Origin: Synergistaceae bacterium
Lineage (GTDB): Bacteria > Synergistota > Synergistia > Synergistales > Aminobacteriaceae
NCBI GenBank assembly: GCA_017448795.1
Contig: JAFSKV010000062.1
Coordinates: 1-55,062 of the forward strand
DNA: 55,062 nucleotides
Direction: 5' to 3'
A program made the translations under genes and the position numbers. Shown here piece after piece: positions 26,631 through 34,642 of the stretch; positions within the stretch are counted from its first letter, which is position 1; every line of letters begins with the position of its first letter. The notes beneath the pieces are model-generated. The model worked only from the letters and a program-made list of their open reading frames with translations, was not told the origin of the DNA and searched no databases.

Positions 26631-27827
26631 ATGAAATTGTTGTTTGTTGAGGGAGCATCTAGGTGTTACTTTGACACGGAAGGCAATGTTTATGTCGGCA
26701 CGAATTTTCACCGGGCAATGCAGGAACGTTACAGGAGTTACTGCGACAAGCTCACCATTCTGAACAAGACAGACGGGAGAATCTGCGCGCCTTCAGAAAT
26801 TCCGCCCGGCCTTCAGCGTCTTGACACAGAGATAGCAGACATTGCCGCCGTCCCTGATATTTACCGCCCCCGCAGAAATCTCTTCAGCCTCACCGCAAGA
26901 AAGAAGATACATGCGCTCATGACGGAAGCAATCTCGGCGGCTGACCGTGTGATAATCCGCGTTGCTGTGAACTATTACACGTCATTGGCCGAGAAAATAT
27001 GCCGCCAGCTTGGCAAGCTGTACCTGATTGAGATTGTCGAGTTCGTGAAGCTGTCTAACTGGTATTACGGGCTTGAGGGGAAAATCATAGCTCCATTTTC
27101 CGAGATAAGGGCGCGCGAAATTGTAAGGAATGCGCCGTATGTCGTGTATGTTACACAGCGTGAGCAGCAGAAGCGTTACCCAACGAGCGGGAAATCTATA
27201 GGCTGCTCTGACGTGGAAATTCCGGAACTTGATCCTGCTGTTCTTGAGGCGAGATTGTCCCGGATACGTGAGTCGGGGAGTCGCCCTGTGATATTCGGTA
27301 CAGTCGGCTACATGGGAAGCAAGATCAAGGGTCAGGAGTATGTGATACGCGCAATGGGCAGGCTGAAATCCGAGGGCATAACCGGGATTGAATACCGTCT
27401 TGCGGGGGCTGGGCCTCAGGAATATTTGAGGGGGCTTGCTGACTCACTTGGTGTCGGCGGGCAGGTCAGGTTTGACGGGGCTGTGCCTCACGGGGAAATC
27501 TGGGGCTGGTATGACAGTCTCGACGCTTATATTCAGCCGTCAATGACTGAGGGATTATGCCGGGCGATAATCGAGGCCATGAGCCGGGCATTGCCTGTAA
27601 CATGTTCTGATGCCGGGGGGAATCCTGAGCTTGCTGACGAAAATATGATATTCCATGCGGGGGACGTGGGGCGGATTTTGGCGGTCATGCGTGAGCTTCT
27701 GAGGCCTGAAGTGAGGGAACGCGAGGCTGCCAGCTCGTTCAGCAGGGCAAAAAGCTACAGCAAAGCACGGCTCGACAAGGTTAGGGATGATTTCTACTCA
27801 TCATTCACTGGAGTCATGCGTTCCTGA
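26631..27827 (+). CDS. Group 1/GT4-type glycosyltransferase
   Basis: A 398-residue cytoplasmic or membrane-associated glycosyltransferase, GT-B fold. The C-terminal half shows the GT4 pattern: PVIFGTVGYMGSKIKGQEYVIRAM, YRLAGAGPQEYLRGLADSLGV, VRFDGAVPHGEIWGWYDSLDAYIQPS, and the E-x7-E region MTEGLCRAIIEAMSRALPVTCSDAGGNPEL. The N-terminal half (1-190) is more divergent. Donor and acceptor are unknown; with manC and another transferase elsewhere in the window, a polysaccharide role is plausible. ATG at 26631 has GGAGG nine to thirteen bases upstream; the frame is open further 5' only through the upstream terminator. The 3' end overlaps the convergent Hsp70-like gene by 14 bases. Confidence 0.82.
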   Translation: MKLLFVEGASRCYFDTEGNVYVGTNFHRAMQERYRSYCDKLTILNKTDGRICAPSEIPPGLQRLDTEIADIAAVPDIYRPRRNLFSLTARKKIHALMTEAISAADRVIIRVAVNYYTSLAEKICRQLGKLYLIEIVEFVKLSNWYYGLEGKIIAPFSEIRAREIVRNAPYVVYVTQREQQKRYPTSGKSIGCSDVEIPELDPAVLEARLSRIRESGSRPVIFGTVGYMGSKIKGQEYVIRAMGRLKSEGITGIEYRLAGAGPQEYLRGLADSLGVGGQVRFDGAVPHGEIWGWYDSLDAYIQPSMTEGLCRAIIEAMSRALPVTCSDAGGNPELADENMIFHAGDVGRILAVMRELLRPEVREREAASSFSRAKSYSKARLDKVRDDFYSSFTGVMRS

Positions 27828-28773
27828 TCTCGCGTATCAGGCTCTCCATCAGCGTAATGATTCCTGCGTCATTCATGCCTTCTGCCTGCCGGAAGAGGGT
27901 ATACAGCCTGTCTTTCTGCTGACGGTTGAGGCCTTCCTCGATGCTGAGGAGTTCGGCTCTAAGCTCGCGCATTCTTGAGACAGAGTCGGCGATGTTCTTG
28001 CGTGCTTCCTGTTTCGTGAGGGCAAGTGCCTTCAAGGATGCCCCCTTTACCGCGAGGCCTTCAATGACTTCTGACCCGGCGAAAATTTCCCGGACAAGAG
28101 GAATTTCCGCACAGCCCCCCGTAAGCACGAATCTTCCAGGTTTCCACACACGGGCGAGCCTGTCTGCTGTCCTTGAGGCTCTCATGACGGGAAAATATAT
28201 CAGCCTCGTGAAATCCTCCCGGTAAATATTCATGCTGTGCCACAAACGAGACTCTTCCGCGCTGAGAATGTGCTTGATTCTTTTTGCCTCGCTCATGATA
28301 AACTCATCAGCCTTCTTCATGAGCCGCCGTTCTCTCAGGTAGTCAGCAAAAACTTTGTCGAACATATCGCCGCAGACATCACACGCTGAGTTTTCCAGAA
28401 TCTCGCCGTCCTCGATCACCGCAAAATCACACCTTGACGCGCCGAAATCGCACACAAGAGTCCTCACATCATCGCCCAGTCCCAAGCACAAAGCCTCATA
28501 CTGCCCCATGATTTCCACGTCCCTGAAGCCGGAACTCTCAGCCTTAAGCCTTAGTGCCCCGCGCTGTCTGGACGGCATGTCATCATGAACAGCCATAACG
28601 CAGGAGAAAACGGGCTCATCAAAAAAAATTTCCGCCTCCTCCCTGAGAGCAAGGAAATCAAAGGCGCCTGCCCAGGCAATAATCCTCGTGCCTAAATTGT
28701 CGGAATAAGCCAGCTTTGAACAAGACGACCCCGCGTCAATCCCTGCGCAGACATTCAAGCCCCCCGCCGACAA
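27814..28773 (-). CDS. Short Hsp70-like (ASKHA-fold) ATPase
   Basis: A 319-residue protein with an actin/Hsp70-type nucleotide-binding fold and no DnaK substrate-binding domain. Visible: phosphate-1 motif AGIDAGSSCSKLAY near the N-terminus, phosphate-2 motif LVCDFGASRCDFAVIEDG (about 108-125) and the adenosine motif FVLTGGCAEIPLVREIF (about 215-231), which parallels DnaK's GGxTRIPxVQ. The last ~80 residues are a charged helical tail like the DnaK lid. The start is TTG at 28773 with GGAGGTGAT upstream, overlapping the mtaB end by 38 bases, so it is translated with mtaB. The client is unknown; no DnaJ or GrpE is nearby. Confidence 0.72.
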   Translation of the reverse strand: MSAGGLNVCAGIDAGSSCSKLAYSDNLGTRIIAWAGAFDFLALREEAEIFFDEPVFSCVMAVHDDMPSRQRGALRLKAESSGFRDVEIMGQYEALCLGLGDDVRTLVCDFGASRCDFAVIEDGEILENSACDVCGDMFDKVFADYLRERRLMKKADEFIMSEAKRIKHILSAEESRLWHSMNIYREDFTRLIYFPVMRASRTADRLARVWKPGRFVLTGGCAEIPLVREIFAGSEVIEGLAVKGASLKALALTKQEARKNIADSVSRMRELRAELLSIEEGLNRQQKDRLYTLFRQAEGMNDAGIITLMESLIREIRNA

Positions 28774-30013
28774 ACTGAATCACCTCCGCCCTCACAATCT
28801 CGTTGTCCTTTCCCTCACATGATGCCTCTATGTAGTGCCGTGTATGCCCCCTGCCGTCCCGCTCAATGAGAATCTCCGCCTCATGGCCTATGAATTTCCG
28901 TGCATATGACGCGAAAAGCTCCCGGCCTAATGCTATTGCCCTTGATACACGAGATACTTTGACGGAATGGGGAACCTGCCCGGGCATGTCAGCCGCTAAT
29001 GTCCCTCTTCTCGCCGAATAAGGGAAGACGTGAACCCGCCCCAAGCCCGCATCACTCATAACGCCAAGAGTCCGCGAGAAAGCCTGCTCAGATTCTCCGG
29101 GGAAGCCGACGAGTATATCGCTGGAAATGTGTATATCATGTGAGATTGCTGACCTTGCTTCACCGCATACCCTCAAGAAATCCCGCGCATTATAGCCCCG
29201 CCTCATGGCCGCAAGTATCCCGTCATCCCCGCTCTGCAGCGGAAGGTGAAGATGATGGCAGAAAGACTCACAGTCAGCAAGAGCCGCGGTCAAATCCCCG
29301 TCAAGGCAGAAAGGCTCAAGTGAACCAAGCCGCAAGCGTCCCAGCCCGCCAATCCGTGAGACACTCCGCACCAAGCCGGCAAGAGTCATCCCAATATCCC
29401 GGCCGTAAGCTCCCAGATGAATCCCGGTCAGCACGACTTCCTTCACGCCGGAATCAATGAGCCTGCGTATCTCGTCCGTCACGTTTCCGGGCGGCCTGCT
29501 GACTGGTTTTCCCCGCAGGAACGGAATCACGCAGTACGAGCAGAAGTGGTCGCACCCGTCCTGGACCTTCACGAACGCCCGCGAGTGCATCACCGTCAAC
29601 GACAGCGGCAGTTCCTCCCAGCCCGGCGGAAATTCCCCCCTCAAGTCGGCAAACTCCCGGCCATGTCTGATGGCTGAGTCTACTGCTGACGGCACGAGGC
29701 TTTTACCCTTTGTCCCGGCGAGAATGTCAATGCCAAATTCCCGCGCAGTGTTCACGTCCAGAGCCTGAGACCAGCATCCGCACACAGCAAGAACGCCTTT
29801 ATCCCCCAAGAATTTCCGGGCCCTCCTGACGAGCTGGCGGCATTTCCTGTCAGCCTCGCCTGTCACCGAGCATGTCACTATTACGGCCGATGAGATTCCC
29901 GGCGCAAGGTCTTCCGTGATTTCATGCCCAAGAGAAAGCAGGCTGCCCGCCAAATATTCACCCTCACAAAGGCTCGTCCTGCACCCGAACGAGCGGACGT
30001 AAATTAGCCCCAT
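28736..30013 (-). CDS. mtaB: tRNA (t6A37) methylthiotransferase, MtaB-type radical SAM enzyme
   Basis: Radical-SAM enzyme that converts t6A to ms2t6A at position 37 of ANN-decoding tRNAs. 425 residues in the MiaB/RimO/MtaB order: N-terminal UPF0004 domain with cluster cysteines (GCRTSLCEGEYL, VTCSVTGEAD, VCGCWSQ), radical-SAM CxxxCxxC in DGCDHFCSYCVIPFLRGK, and a C-terminal TRAM domain (about 365-425). FLRGKPVSRPP and the general length favour MtaB over MiaB or RimO, but separation by eye is not absolute. ATG at 30013, AGGGG ribosome-binding site. A 21-bp tandem repeat lies directly upstream. Confidence 0.85.
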   Translation of the reverse strand: MGLIYVRSFGCRTSLCEGEYLAGSLLSLGHEITEDLAPGISSAVIVTCSVTGEADRKCRQLVRRARKFLGDKGVLAVCGCWSQALDVNTAREFGIDILAGTKGKSLVPSAVDSAIRHGREFADLRGEFPPGWEELPLSLTVMHSRAFVKVQDGCDHFCSYCVIPFLRGKPVSRPPGNVTDEIRRLIDSGVKEVVLTGIHLGAYGRDIGMTLAGLVRSVSRIGGLGRLRLGSLEPFCLDGDLTAALADCESFCHHLHLPLQSGDDGILAAMRRGYNARDFLRVCGEARSAISHDIHISSDILVGFPGESEQAFSRTLGVMSDAGLGRVHVFPYSARRGTLAADMPGQVPHSVKVSRVSRAIALGRELFASYARKFIGHEAEILIERDGRGHTRHYIEASCEGKDNEIVRAEVIQFVGGGLECLRRD

Positions 30014-30034
30014 GCTTTGCCCCTAACACTAACT

Positions 30035-30141
30035 ACTAAGCACTTGCCACTAAGCACTAAGCACTTGCCACTAAGCACTAAGCACTTGCCACTAAGCACT
30101 AAGCACTTGCCACTAAGCACTAAGCACTTGCCACTAAGCAC
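30035..30141. repeat. 21-bp tandem repeat (minisatellite), about five copies
   Basis: Unit ACTAAGCACTAAGCACTTGCC repeated with no mismatch: complete copies at 30049-30069, 30070-30090, 30091-30111 and 30112-30132, with a partial copy on each side. It fills almost the whole gap between the prmA stop and the mtaB start (both minus strand). The unit itself contains an internal ACTAAGC doublet. Confidence 0.95.
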
Positions 30142-30147
30142 CAGTCT

Positions 30148-31059
30148 TTACCCCCATGACTTTACGGCCCGGCAGCCCCACCAGTCGCCGATCCACATTT
30201 CCCGCTCAATCTCAAGCCTTGAGCTTTCCATGACTGATGTGAACATGTGGCTCTCTATTCTTGTCATGCCTGAGAAGACAGCAAACCCTTTCGGCTTAAG
30301 CACGCGCCTGACATCAGGGAGCAGGGTGATGTTCGGATGAAGAAGGATGTTTGCCGTGAGAATGTTGACTTGGCCGCGGAATCCTTTGAGCAGGTCGCCT
30401 TCTGACAGGTCGCAGACTTTGGGGTTAATGCCGTTGAGGTTCATGTTGCGTTTTGCCTCGCTGAGTGTGTCCGGGTCAATGTCGCGGGCGATGGCCTTCC
30501 CTGCTCCGAGCTTCAGGGCTGTGATGAAAAGAATCCCCGTTCCTGTCCCGACATCAAGGATCGTGTCCCCGGTCCTCACGATTTCCTCGATGAGCGACAG
30601 TGCTATCTGCGTGCTTTCGTGGTAGCCGGTCCCGAACGCGCTTGCAGGGTAAATGTAGACCGGGGTGCGACCTTCGGGTATCTCGTCGTCCTCGTGCCAC
30701 GGGGCCATGACAACGAGCCCTTTTCCCACAGGAAGAGGGGGGAAAGCGTCATAATGCTGGGTGTTCCAAGCCTCATTTTCCAGCTTCCGGCAGCGGGCAA
30801 TGATTATCCCCGCAAAACTCACGTCCTCAAGTATGAACTGAAGCCGGTAAATCACATCGTCAATCCCACGTGAGCCTTCATAGCTTGCTCTGAGGAACAG
30901 TAATTCATTGCCGTAAAAGTCATCCTCCGTGAAAATCTCTGAGCCTATAGCCTCGCTTATTGCTGCTACAGTGCTTAGGCGTTCCTCGTTCTGCTGACGG
31001 TTATAGACGGCACTCGGCACGCTGAGTTCGACAATCCACCAGAAATTATTATCTTTCAT
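30148..31059 (-). CDS. prmA: Ribosomal protein L11 methyltransferase
   Basis: SAM-dependent trimethylation of ribosomal protein L11. 303 residues with a divergent N-terminal recognition domain (1-130), then PASAFGTGYHESTQIALSLIEE, the SAM-binding LDVGTGTGILFITALKLGA, acidic IARDIDPDTLSEAKRN, and NILTANILLHP in the position of the family's NILA motif. Upstream of mtaB on the same strand, separated by the minisatellite. ATG at 31059. Confidence 0.9.
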   Translation of the reverse strand: MKDNNFWWIVELSVPSAVYNRQQNEERLSTVAAISEAIGSEIFTEDDFYGNELLFLRASYEGSRGIDDVIYRLQFILEDVSFAGIIIARCRKLENEAWNTQHYDAFPPLPVGKGLVVMAPWHEDDEIPEGRTPVYIYPASAFGTGYHESTQIALSLIEEIVRTGDTILDVGTGTGILFITALKLGAGKAIARDIDPDTLSEAKRNMNLNGINPKVCDLSEGDLLKGFRGQVNILTANILLHPNITLLPDVRRVLKPKGFAVFSGMTRIESHMFTSVMESSRLEIEREMWIGDWWGCRAVKSWG

Positions 31060-31114
31060 GAAAAGTTTTCCCCATGATAAAAGTTAGGATGCCACGATTA
31101 TATAACACGGCTGC

Positions 31115-31150
31115 AAAAAAAAATCCCCCCTGCGTCATCATCAGGAGGGA
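31115..31150 (-). terminator. Intrinsic terminator of the Sel1-repeat gene
   Basis: Read on the minus strand, TCCCTCCTGA pairs with CAGGGGGGA around a short ATGATGACG loop and is followed by nine T, just beyond the Sel1 gene stop at 31167. Confidence 0.75.
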
Positions 31151-31166
31151 ATGCGCTTTCTTTCTT

Positions 31167-32303
31167 TCACCAGCTGAGGCCGAGATCTCTCAGTGCGCTT
31201 TGAGCGTCTTCGTTTCCGTTCTGCGCGGATTTGCGCCACCATTTCACGGCCTCGTCATAGTCCTGCTTCACGCCGTAGCCGTTGCGGTACATGAAGCCGA
31301 CGTTGTACTGCCCCCAGTGGTTGCCGTTGTCAGCCGCTAGCCTGTACCACCTGAGGGCTTCTGTGTCATTTCGCGTTACTCCTCTTCCGTTGCGGTACAT
31401 GAGGCCTATCTTGTTCTGCGCCGCCCCAAGGTTCTGGTCCGCGGCCTTCCTGTACCACCTGAGGGCTTCAGCGTAATCCTTTTTCACTCCCTCGCCGTCC
31501 TCGTACATTGTGCCCAGGTTGTACTGCCCCCACGCGCTTCCGTTCTCCGCGGCTTTTCTGTACCATCTCACGGCCTCGGCGAAATTCTTGGTCACGCCCT
31601 TTCCGTCATAGTAGAGGACTCCCAGGTGGTTCTGCGCGCTGGCGTAATCCTGGTTGGCGGCCATCCTGTACCATCTCGCGGCCTCGAAGTAGTCCTGCTT
31701 GACCCCGTTTCCGTTGGCGTACATGAGGCCCATGTTGTCCTGCCCTTCCGGGCTGCCCTGGTCTGCGGCTTTCCTGTACCACTTGATGGCCTCGAAGTAA
31801 TCCTGCTTGACCCCGTAGCCGTGATAGTACATGTCTCCCAAGCTGTTCTGGCCCCGTATGTGTCCTTGGTCAGCGGCCTTCCTGTACCATTTGACGGCCT
31901 CGAAATAATCCTTGTCGACACCTGAGCCGCGCTCATACATGTAGCCTAGGTTCCCCTGCGCTGTGGCATAGCCTTTATCTGCGGCCTTGCGGTAAAGCTC
32001 CGCGGCCTTCCTGGGATTTCTGGTTACCCCCTGCCCGAACTCGTACATTATGCCCATGTTGTTGTCAGCGGCCGGGACTCCGTTCTGCGAGGCCTTGAGA
32101 TACCACTTCATGGCTTCCTTGTAGTTCTGTTTCACGCCGTCTCCGTCCTGATACATTCTTCCGAGCTCAAATTGTGCCTGAGCGTCCCCCCTCTGGGCTT
32201 TGCGCTGTGTTTCCTTGAAGCTGGCGGCTGACACAGGGAGGGCTGACAGAACGAGAACGATTAACACCGACAATGCTAGAATCTTTGCGAGATTCCTACG
32301 CAT
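31167..32303 (-). CDS. Secreted Sel1-repeat (TPR-like) protein
   Basis: A 378-residue exported repeat protein. The signal peptide (RRNLAKILALSVLIVLVLSALPVSA) is followed by about nine tandem Sel1-like repeats of 36 residues, consensus A...LG.MY.DG.GVKQDY.EA.KWYRKAA..G, filling the protein to its end; such alpha-solenoids mediate protein-protein contacts. No enzymatic domain or anchor is visible. The repeats are very alike (several 18-residue stretches nearly identical), suggesting recent expansion. The neighbours give no functional hint. On the minus strand TATAAT at 32349-32344 could be a -10. Confidence 0.88.
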   Translation of the reverse strand: MRRNLAKILALSVLIVLVLSALPVSAASFKETQRKAQRGDAQAQFELGRMYQDGDGVKQNYKEAMKWYLKASQNGVPAADNNMGIMYEFGQGVTRNPRKAAELYRKAADKGYATAQGNLGYMYERGSGVDKDYFEAVKWYRKAADQGHIRGQNSLGDMYYHGYGVKQDYFEAIKWYRKAADQGSPEGQDNMGLMYANGNGVKQDYFEAARWYRMAANQDYASAQNHLGVLYYDGKGVTKNFAEAVRWYRKAAENGSAWGQYNLGTMYEDGEGVKKDYAEALRWYRKAADQNLGAAQNKIGLMYRNGRGVTRNDTEALRWYRLAADNGNHWGQYNVGFMYRNGYGVKQDYDEAVKWWRKSAQNGNEDAQSALRDLGLSW

Positions 32304-32398
32304 GACTACACGACACCTCCGGGAAAATTTTTTTGGATGAAATAATTATATATGCACACTGTGAATTATTCTTGCCTTGAAGGCGAAAAGGGGTATGG

Positions 32399-33556
32399 AT
32401 GATGAAATATTATGTTTCTGTACTGATGGCCTGCCTTATGCTGTGCGGGGGGGCTTCCGCTGAGACGAGGGCGCGCTTCCTGTTCATCGGGGACATCATG
32501 GTTCACGACCAGCAGCTTGACGCGGCAAGGAAGAAGGACGGGACTTATGATTTCTCGCCGTCGTTCAGGAGAGTGAAGCCTCTGTTTGAGGGAGCGTTCC
32601 TTGTCGGCAACCTTGAGACAGTTTTCGCCGGGACAGGCAAGAAGCTCCGTTACGCCGGTTTTCCCTTCTTCAACACGCCGGATGTCTTCACGGAGAATCT
32701 TTCGGGGGATTTAGGGGTTGACCTTCTGACTCTCGCCAACAACCACATCTTCGACCGCGGGGCATCAGGAGCAAGACGCACAGCCCAAGTCCTCACGTCA
32801 GCCGACATCCCTCACATAGGACTCGGCCTCGACGACATTCCATCGAACGACGCAATTCTTCTCATCAACAACGGAATACGCGCCGCCTTCATCAATCACA
32901 CTTACGGAAGCAACGAGCGGCCGAAAAGCTCCGACGTTCACCTGAACATAATATCAGACACCGACATTGCCGCAAGCATGGCCCGCGCAAGGAGCCTCAG
33001 CCCCGACGTGATAATCGCCCTCTTACACTGGGGCAATGAGTACCACTACCAGCCCAACGTCCACCAGAAGAAAGCCGCTGATGCCGCGTTCCGTGAGGGG
33101 GCAACGCTGATTGTTGGGACGCATCCGCATGTGCTCCAGCCCGTTGACGTGATGGTGTCGGGCGACAATGTGAGGGCGGTTGCGTGGTCGCTGGGAAATT
33201 TCGTGTCGTTCCAGAGGACAAGGCCGCGTGAAAGGAGCATGATACTTTCCGCCGAGTTCGTGAAGGATGACGCTGGCACGAGGCTCGCGAGTCTTGGGAT
33301 TGCTCCGCTGTATGTCGTTGCGCCAGGCTCAAAGAGGACTGAAGTAACCTACGCGGGAAGCAGTGAGTCTCTGATTGAGTCGCTGGATTTTGACGGCCTC
33401 AGCAAATCTCAGGTGAACAACTTGCGGGGGATTGGCCGTTCTGTGAATGAGTTTCTCGGAGTCCAGAAGGTTACGGACGATTACGGCTTCAATATTTTGT
33501 GGCGTGAGGAAAGCCCCGACATTCTCCCGAAAAGCAGGAGGAAAGCCCCGCTGTAA
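32399..33556 (+). CDS. CapA-family exported metallophosphoesterase-like protein
   Basis: A CapA/PgsA-type protein (calcineurin-like fold), associated in some bacteria with poly-gamma-glutamate capsule or envelope polymer processing. 385 residues: signal peptide (KYYVSVLMACLMLCGGASA), RFLFIGDIMVHDQQ, GAFLVGNLETVFAG, LLTLANNHIFDRG, VIIALLHWGNEYHYQP and VGTHPHVLQPVD with AWSLGNFVSFQ, all hallmark segments with metal-ligand Asp, Glu, Asn and His. A Cys in the signal peptide (MLCGG) might make it a lipoprotein, but the context is not a good lipobox. ATG at 32399 or 32402 cannot be separated. No capBC neighbours, so polymer synthesis is not implied. Confidence 0.85.
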   Translation: MMKYYVSVLMACLMLCGGASAETRARFLFIGDIMVHDQQLDAARKKDGTYDFSPSFRRVKPLFEGAFLVGNLETVFAGTGKKLRYAGFPFFNTPDVFTENLSGDLGVDLLTLANNHIFDRGASGARRTAQVLTSADIPHIGLGLDDIPSNDAILLINNGIRAAFINHTYGSNERPKSSDVHLNIISDTDIAASMARARSLSPDVIIALLHWGNEYHYQPNVHQKKAADAAFREGATLIVGTHPHVLQPVDVMVSGDNVRAVAWSLGNFVSFQRTRPRERSMILSAEFVKDDAGTRLASLGIAPLYVVAPGSKRTEVTYAGSSESLIESLDFDGLSKSQVNNLRGIGRSVNEFLGVQKVTDDYGFNILWREESPDILPKSRRKAPL

Positions 33557-33597
33557 TATAATATGCACATCCACAACATACACACAAAACAGGAGGC

Positions 33598-34233
33598 ATG
33601 AATGACGAAATGCCAGGCGGAATTTACGGATGCATGTCGCTAATCTCCAAGCGCATAACGGACAACAAGGACTTTCTCACGGAGCTTGACCGGGAAATCG
33701 GCGACTCAGATCACGGCATCAACATGGCACGGGGCTTCGCGGCTGTAATGGAGAAGTTATCCCCCGAAGACACCGACATAGGCGCGGCACTCAAGAAGGC
33801 AGGAATGACTCTCCTGTCGAAAGTCGGCGGGGCTTCCGGGCCATTGTATGGTACTGCCTACATGGAGGCCGGGAAAATCACAGCAGGCAAAACCGAGCTT
33901 ACCCCCTCAGACATGAAGGCTGTACTTGACGCGGCAATAGCGGGAATCCAGAAGCGCGGCAAGGCAGTACGCGGGGAAAAGACAATGCTCGATGCGATAA
34001 TCCCTGCGGCAGAAACTTTCAGCGCAAAAATTTCTGAGGGCGCGGACATGATTTCGGCGTTGGAGGCGGCGTGTGAGTCAGCGCGTGAAGGAGTCGAGTA
34101 CACCAAGACCATAATCGCCACGAAAGGCCGGGCAAGCTATCTCGGCGAGCGCAGCATAGGCCATCAGGACCCGGGCGCGACTTCGGCCATGATTACGCTT
34201 GAGGCCATCCGGGATTATTACAGGGGGGCGTAA
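33598..34233 (+). CDS. dhaL: Dihydroxyacetone kinase subunit L
   Basis: ADP-binding subunit of the PTS-dependent dihydroxyacetone kinase; its bound ADP is rephosphorylated by DhaM and phosphorylates DHA held on DhaK. 211 residues with the Mg-binding LDREIGDSDHG (Asp31, Asp36, Asp38, matching E. coli DhaL), VGGASGPLYGTAY and the C-terminal GRASYLGERSIGHQDPGATS nucleotide loop. ATG at 33598 is only one base after GGAGG, so the in-frame ATG at 33610 may be the true start. TATAAT at 33557-33562 is a possible -10. First gene of dhaL-dhaM-dhaK. Confidence 0.93.
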   Translation: MNDEMPGGIYGCMSLISKRITDNKDFLTELDREIGDSDHGINMARGFAAVMEKLSPEDTDIGAALKKAGMTLLSKVGGASGPLYGTAYMEAGKITAGKTELTPSDMKAVLDAAIAGIQKRGKAVRGEKTMLDAIIPAAETFSAKISEGADMISALEAACESAREGVEYTKTIIATKGRASYLGERSIGHQDPGATSAMITLEAIRDYYRGA

Positions 34234-34234
34234 C

Positions 34235-34630
34235 ATGGTCGGAATAGTGATAGTGTCTCACAGCTGGAAGATTGCCGAGGGTGTCTGCGACCTTGCCCGC
34301 GAAATGGCACAGGGACTCGACGCTATAATCCCGGCAGGAGGGCTTGAGGACGGCTCAACAGGCACTGACGCGCAGAGGATAGCGGACGCGATTGCTGAGG
34401 CTGACTCAGGGGACGGGGTTGTGATTCTTGCTGACATTGGGAGCGCGATAATGAGTGCTGAGACTGCTATTGAGCTTCTTGAGGACGAGGGCCGGGAAAT
34501 CAACGCAGTAATTGCTGACGCTCCTATTGTCGAGGGCGCAATATGCGCGGTTGTCGAGGCGGCTGGCGGAAGCAGTGTTGACGACGTGCTCAGAGTAGCG
34601 GAAGAGTCGCGTGAAGCGAGCAAACTTTAA
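34235..34630 (+). CDS. dhaM: Dihydroxyacetone kinase phosphotransfer subunit DhaM (EIIA domain only)
   Basis: PTS-type phosphocarrier that passes phosphate from HPr to ADP on DhaL. 131 residues, an EIIA-mannose-like fold: VGIVIVSHSWKIAEGVCDLA with phosphoacceptor His9 and ILADIGSAIMSAETAIELL. It lacks the HPr and EI-like domains that E. coli DhaM carries, so general PTS HPr/EI must supply phosphate; neither is in the window. ATG at 34235 is one base after the dhaL stop; GGGGGG-type ribosome-binding site. Confidence 0.92.
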   Translation: MVGIVIVSHSWKIAEGVCDLAREMAQGLDAIIPAGGLEDGSTGTDAQRIADAIAEADSGDGVVILADIGSAIMSAETAIELLEDEGREINAVIADAPIVEGAICAVVEAAGGSSVDDVLRVAEESREASKL

Positions 34631-34642
34631 GGAGGAATAATC

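Noticed and set aside
30035-30141. CRISPR-like array
   Set aside because: The repeats are directly adjacent with no spacers, so this is a minisatellite; no cas genes nearby.
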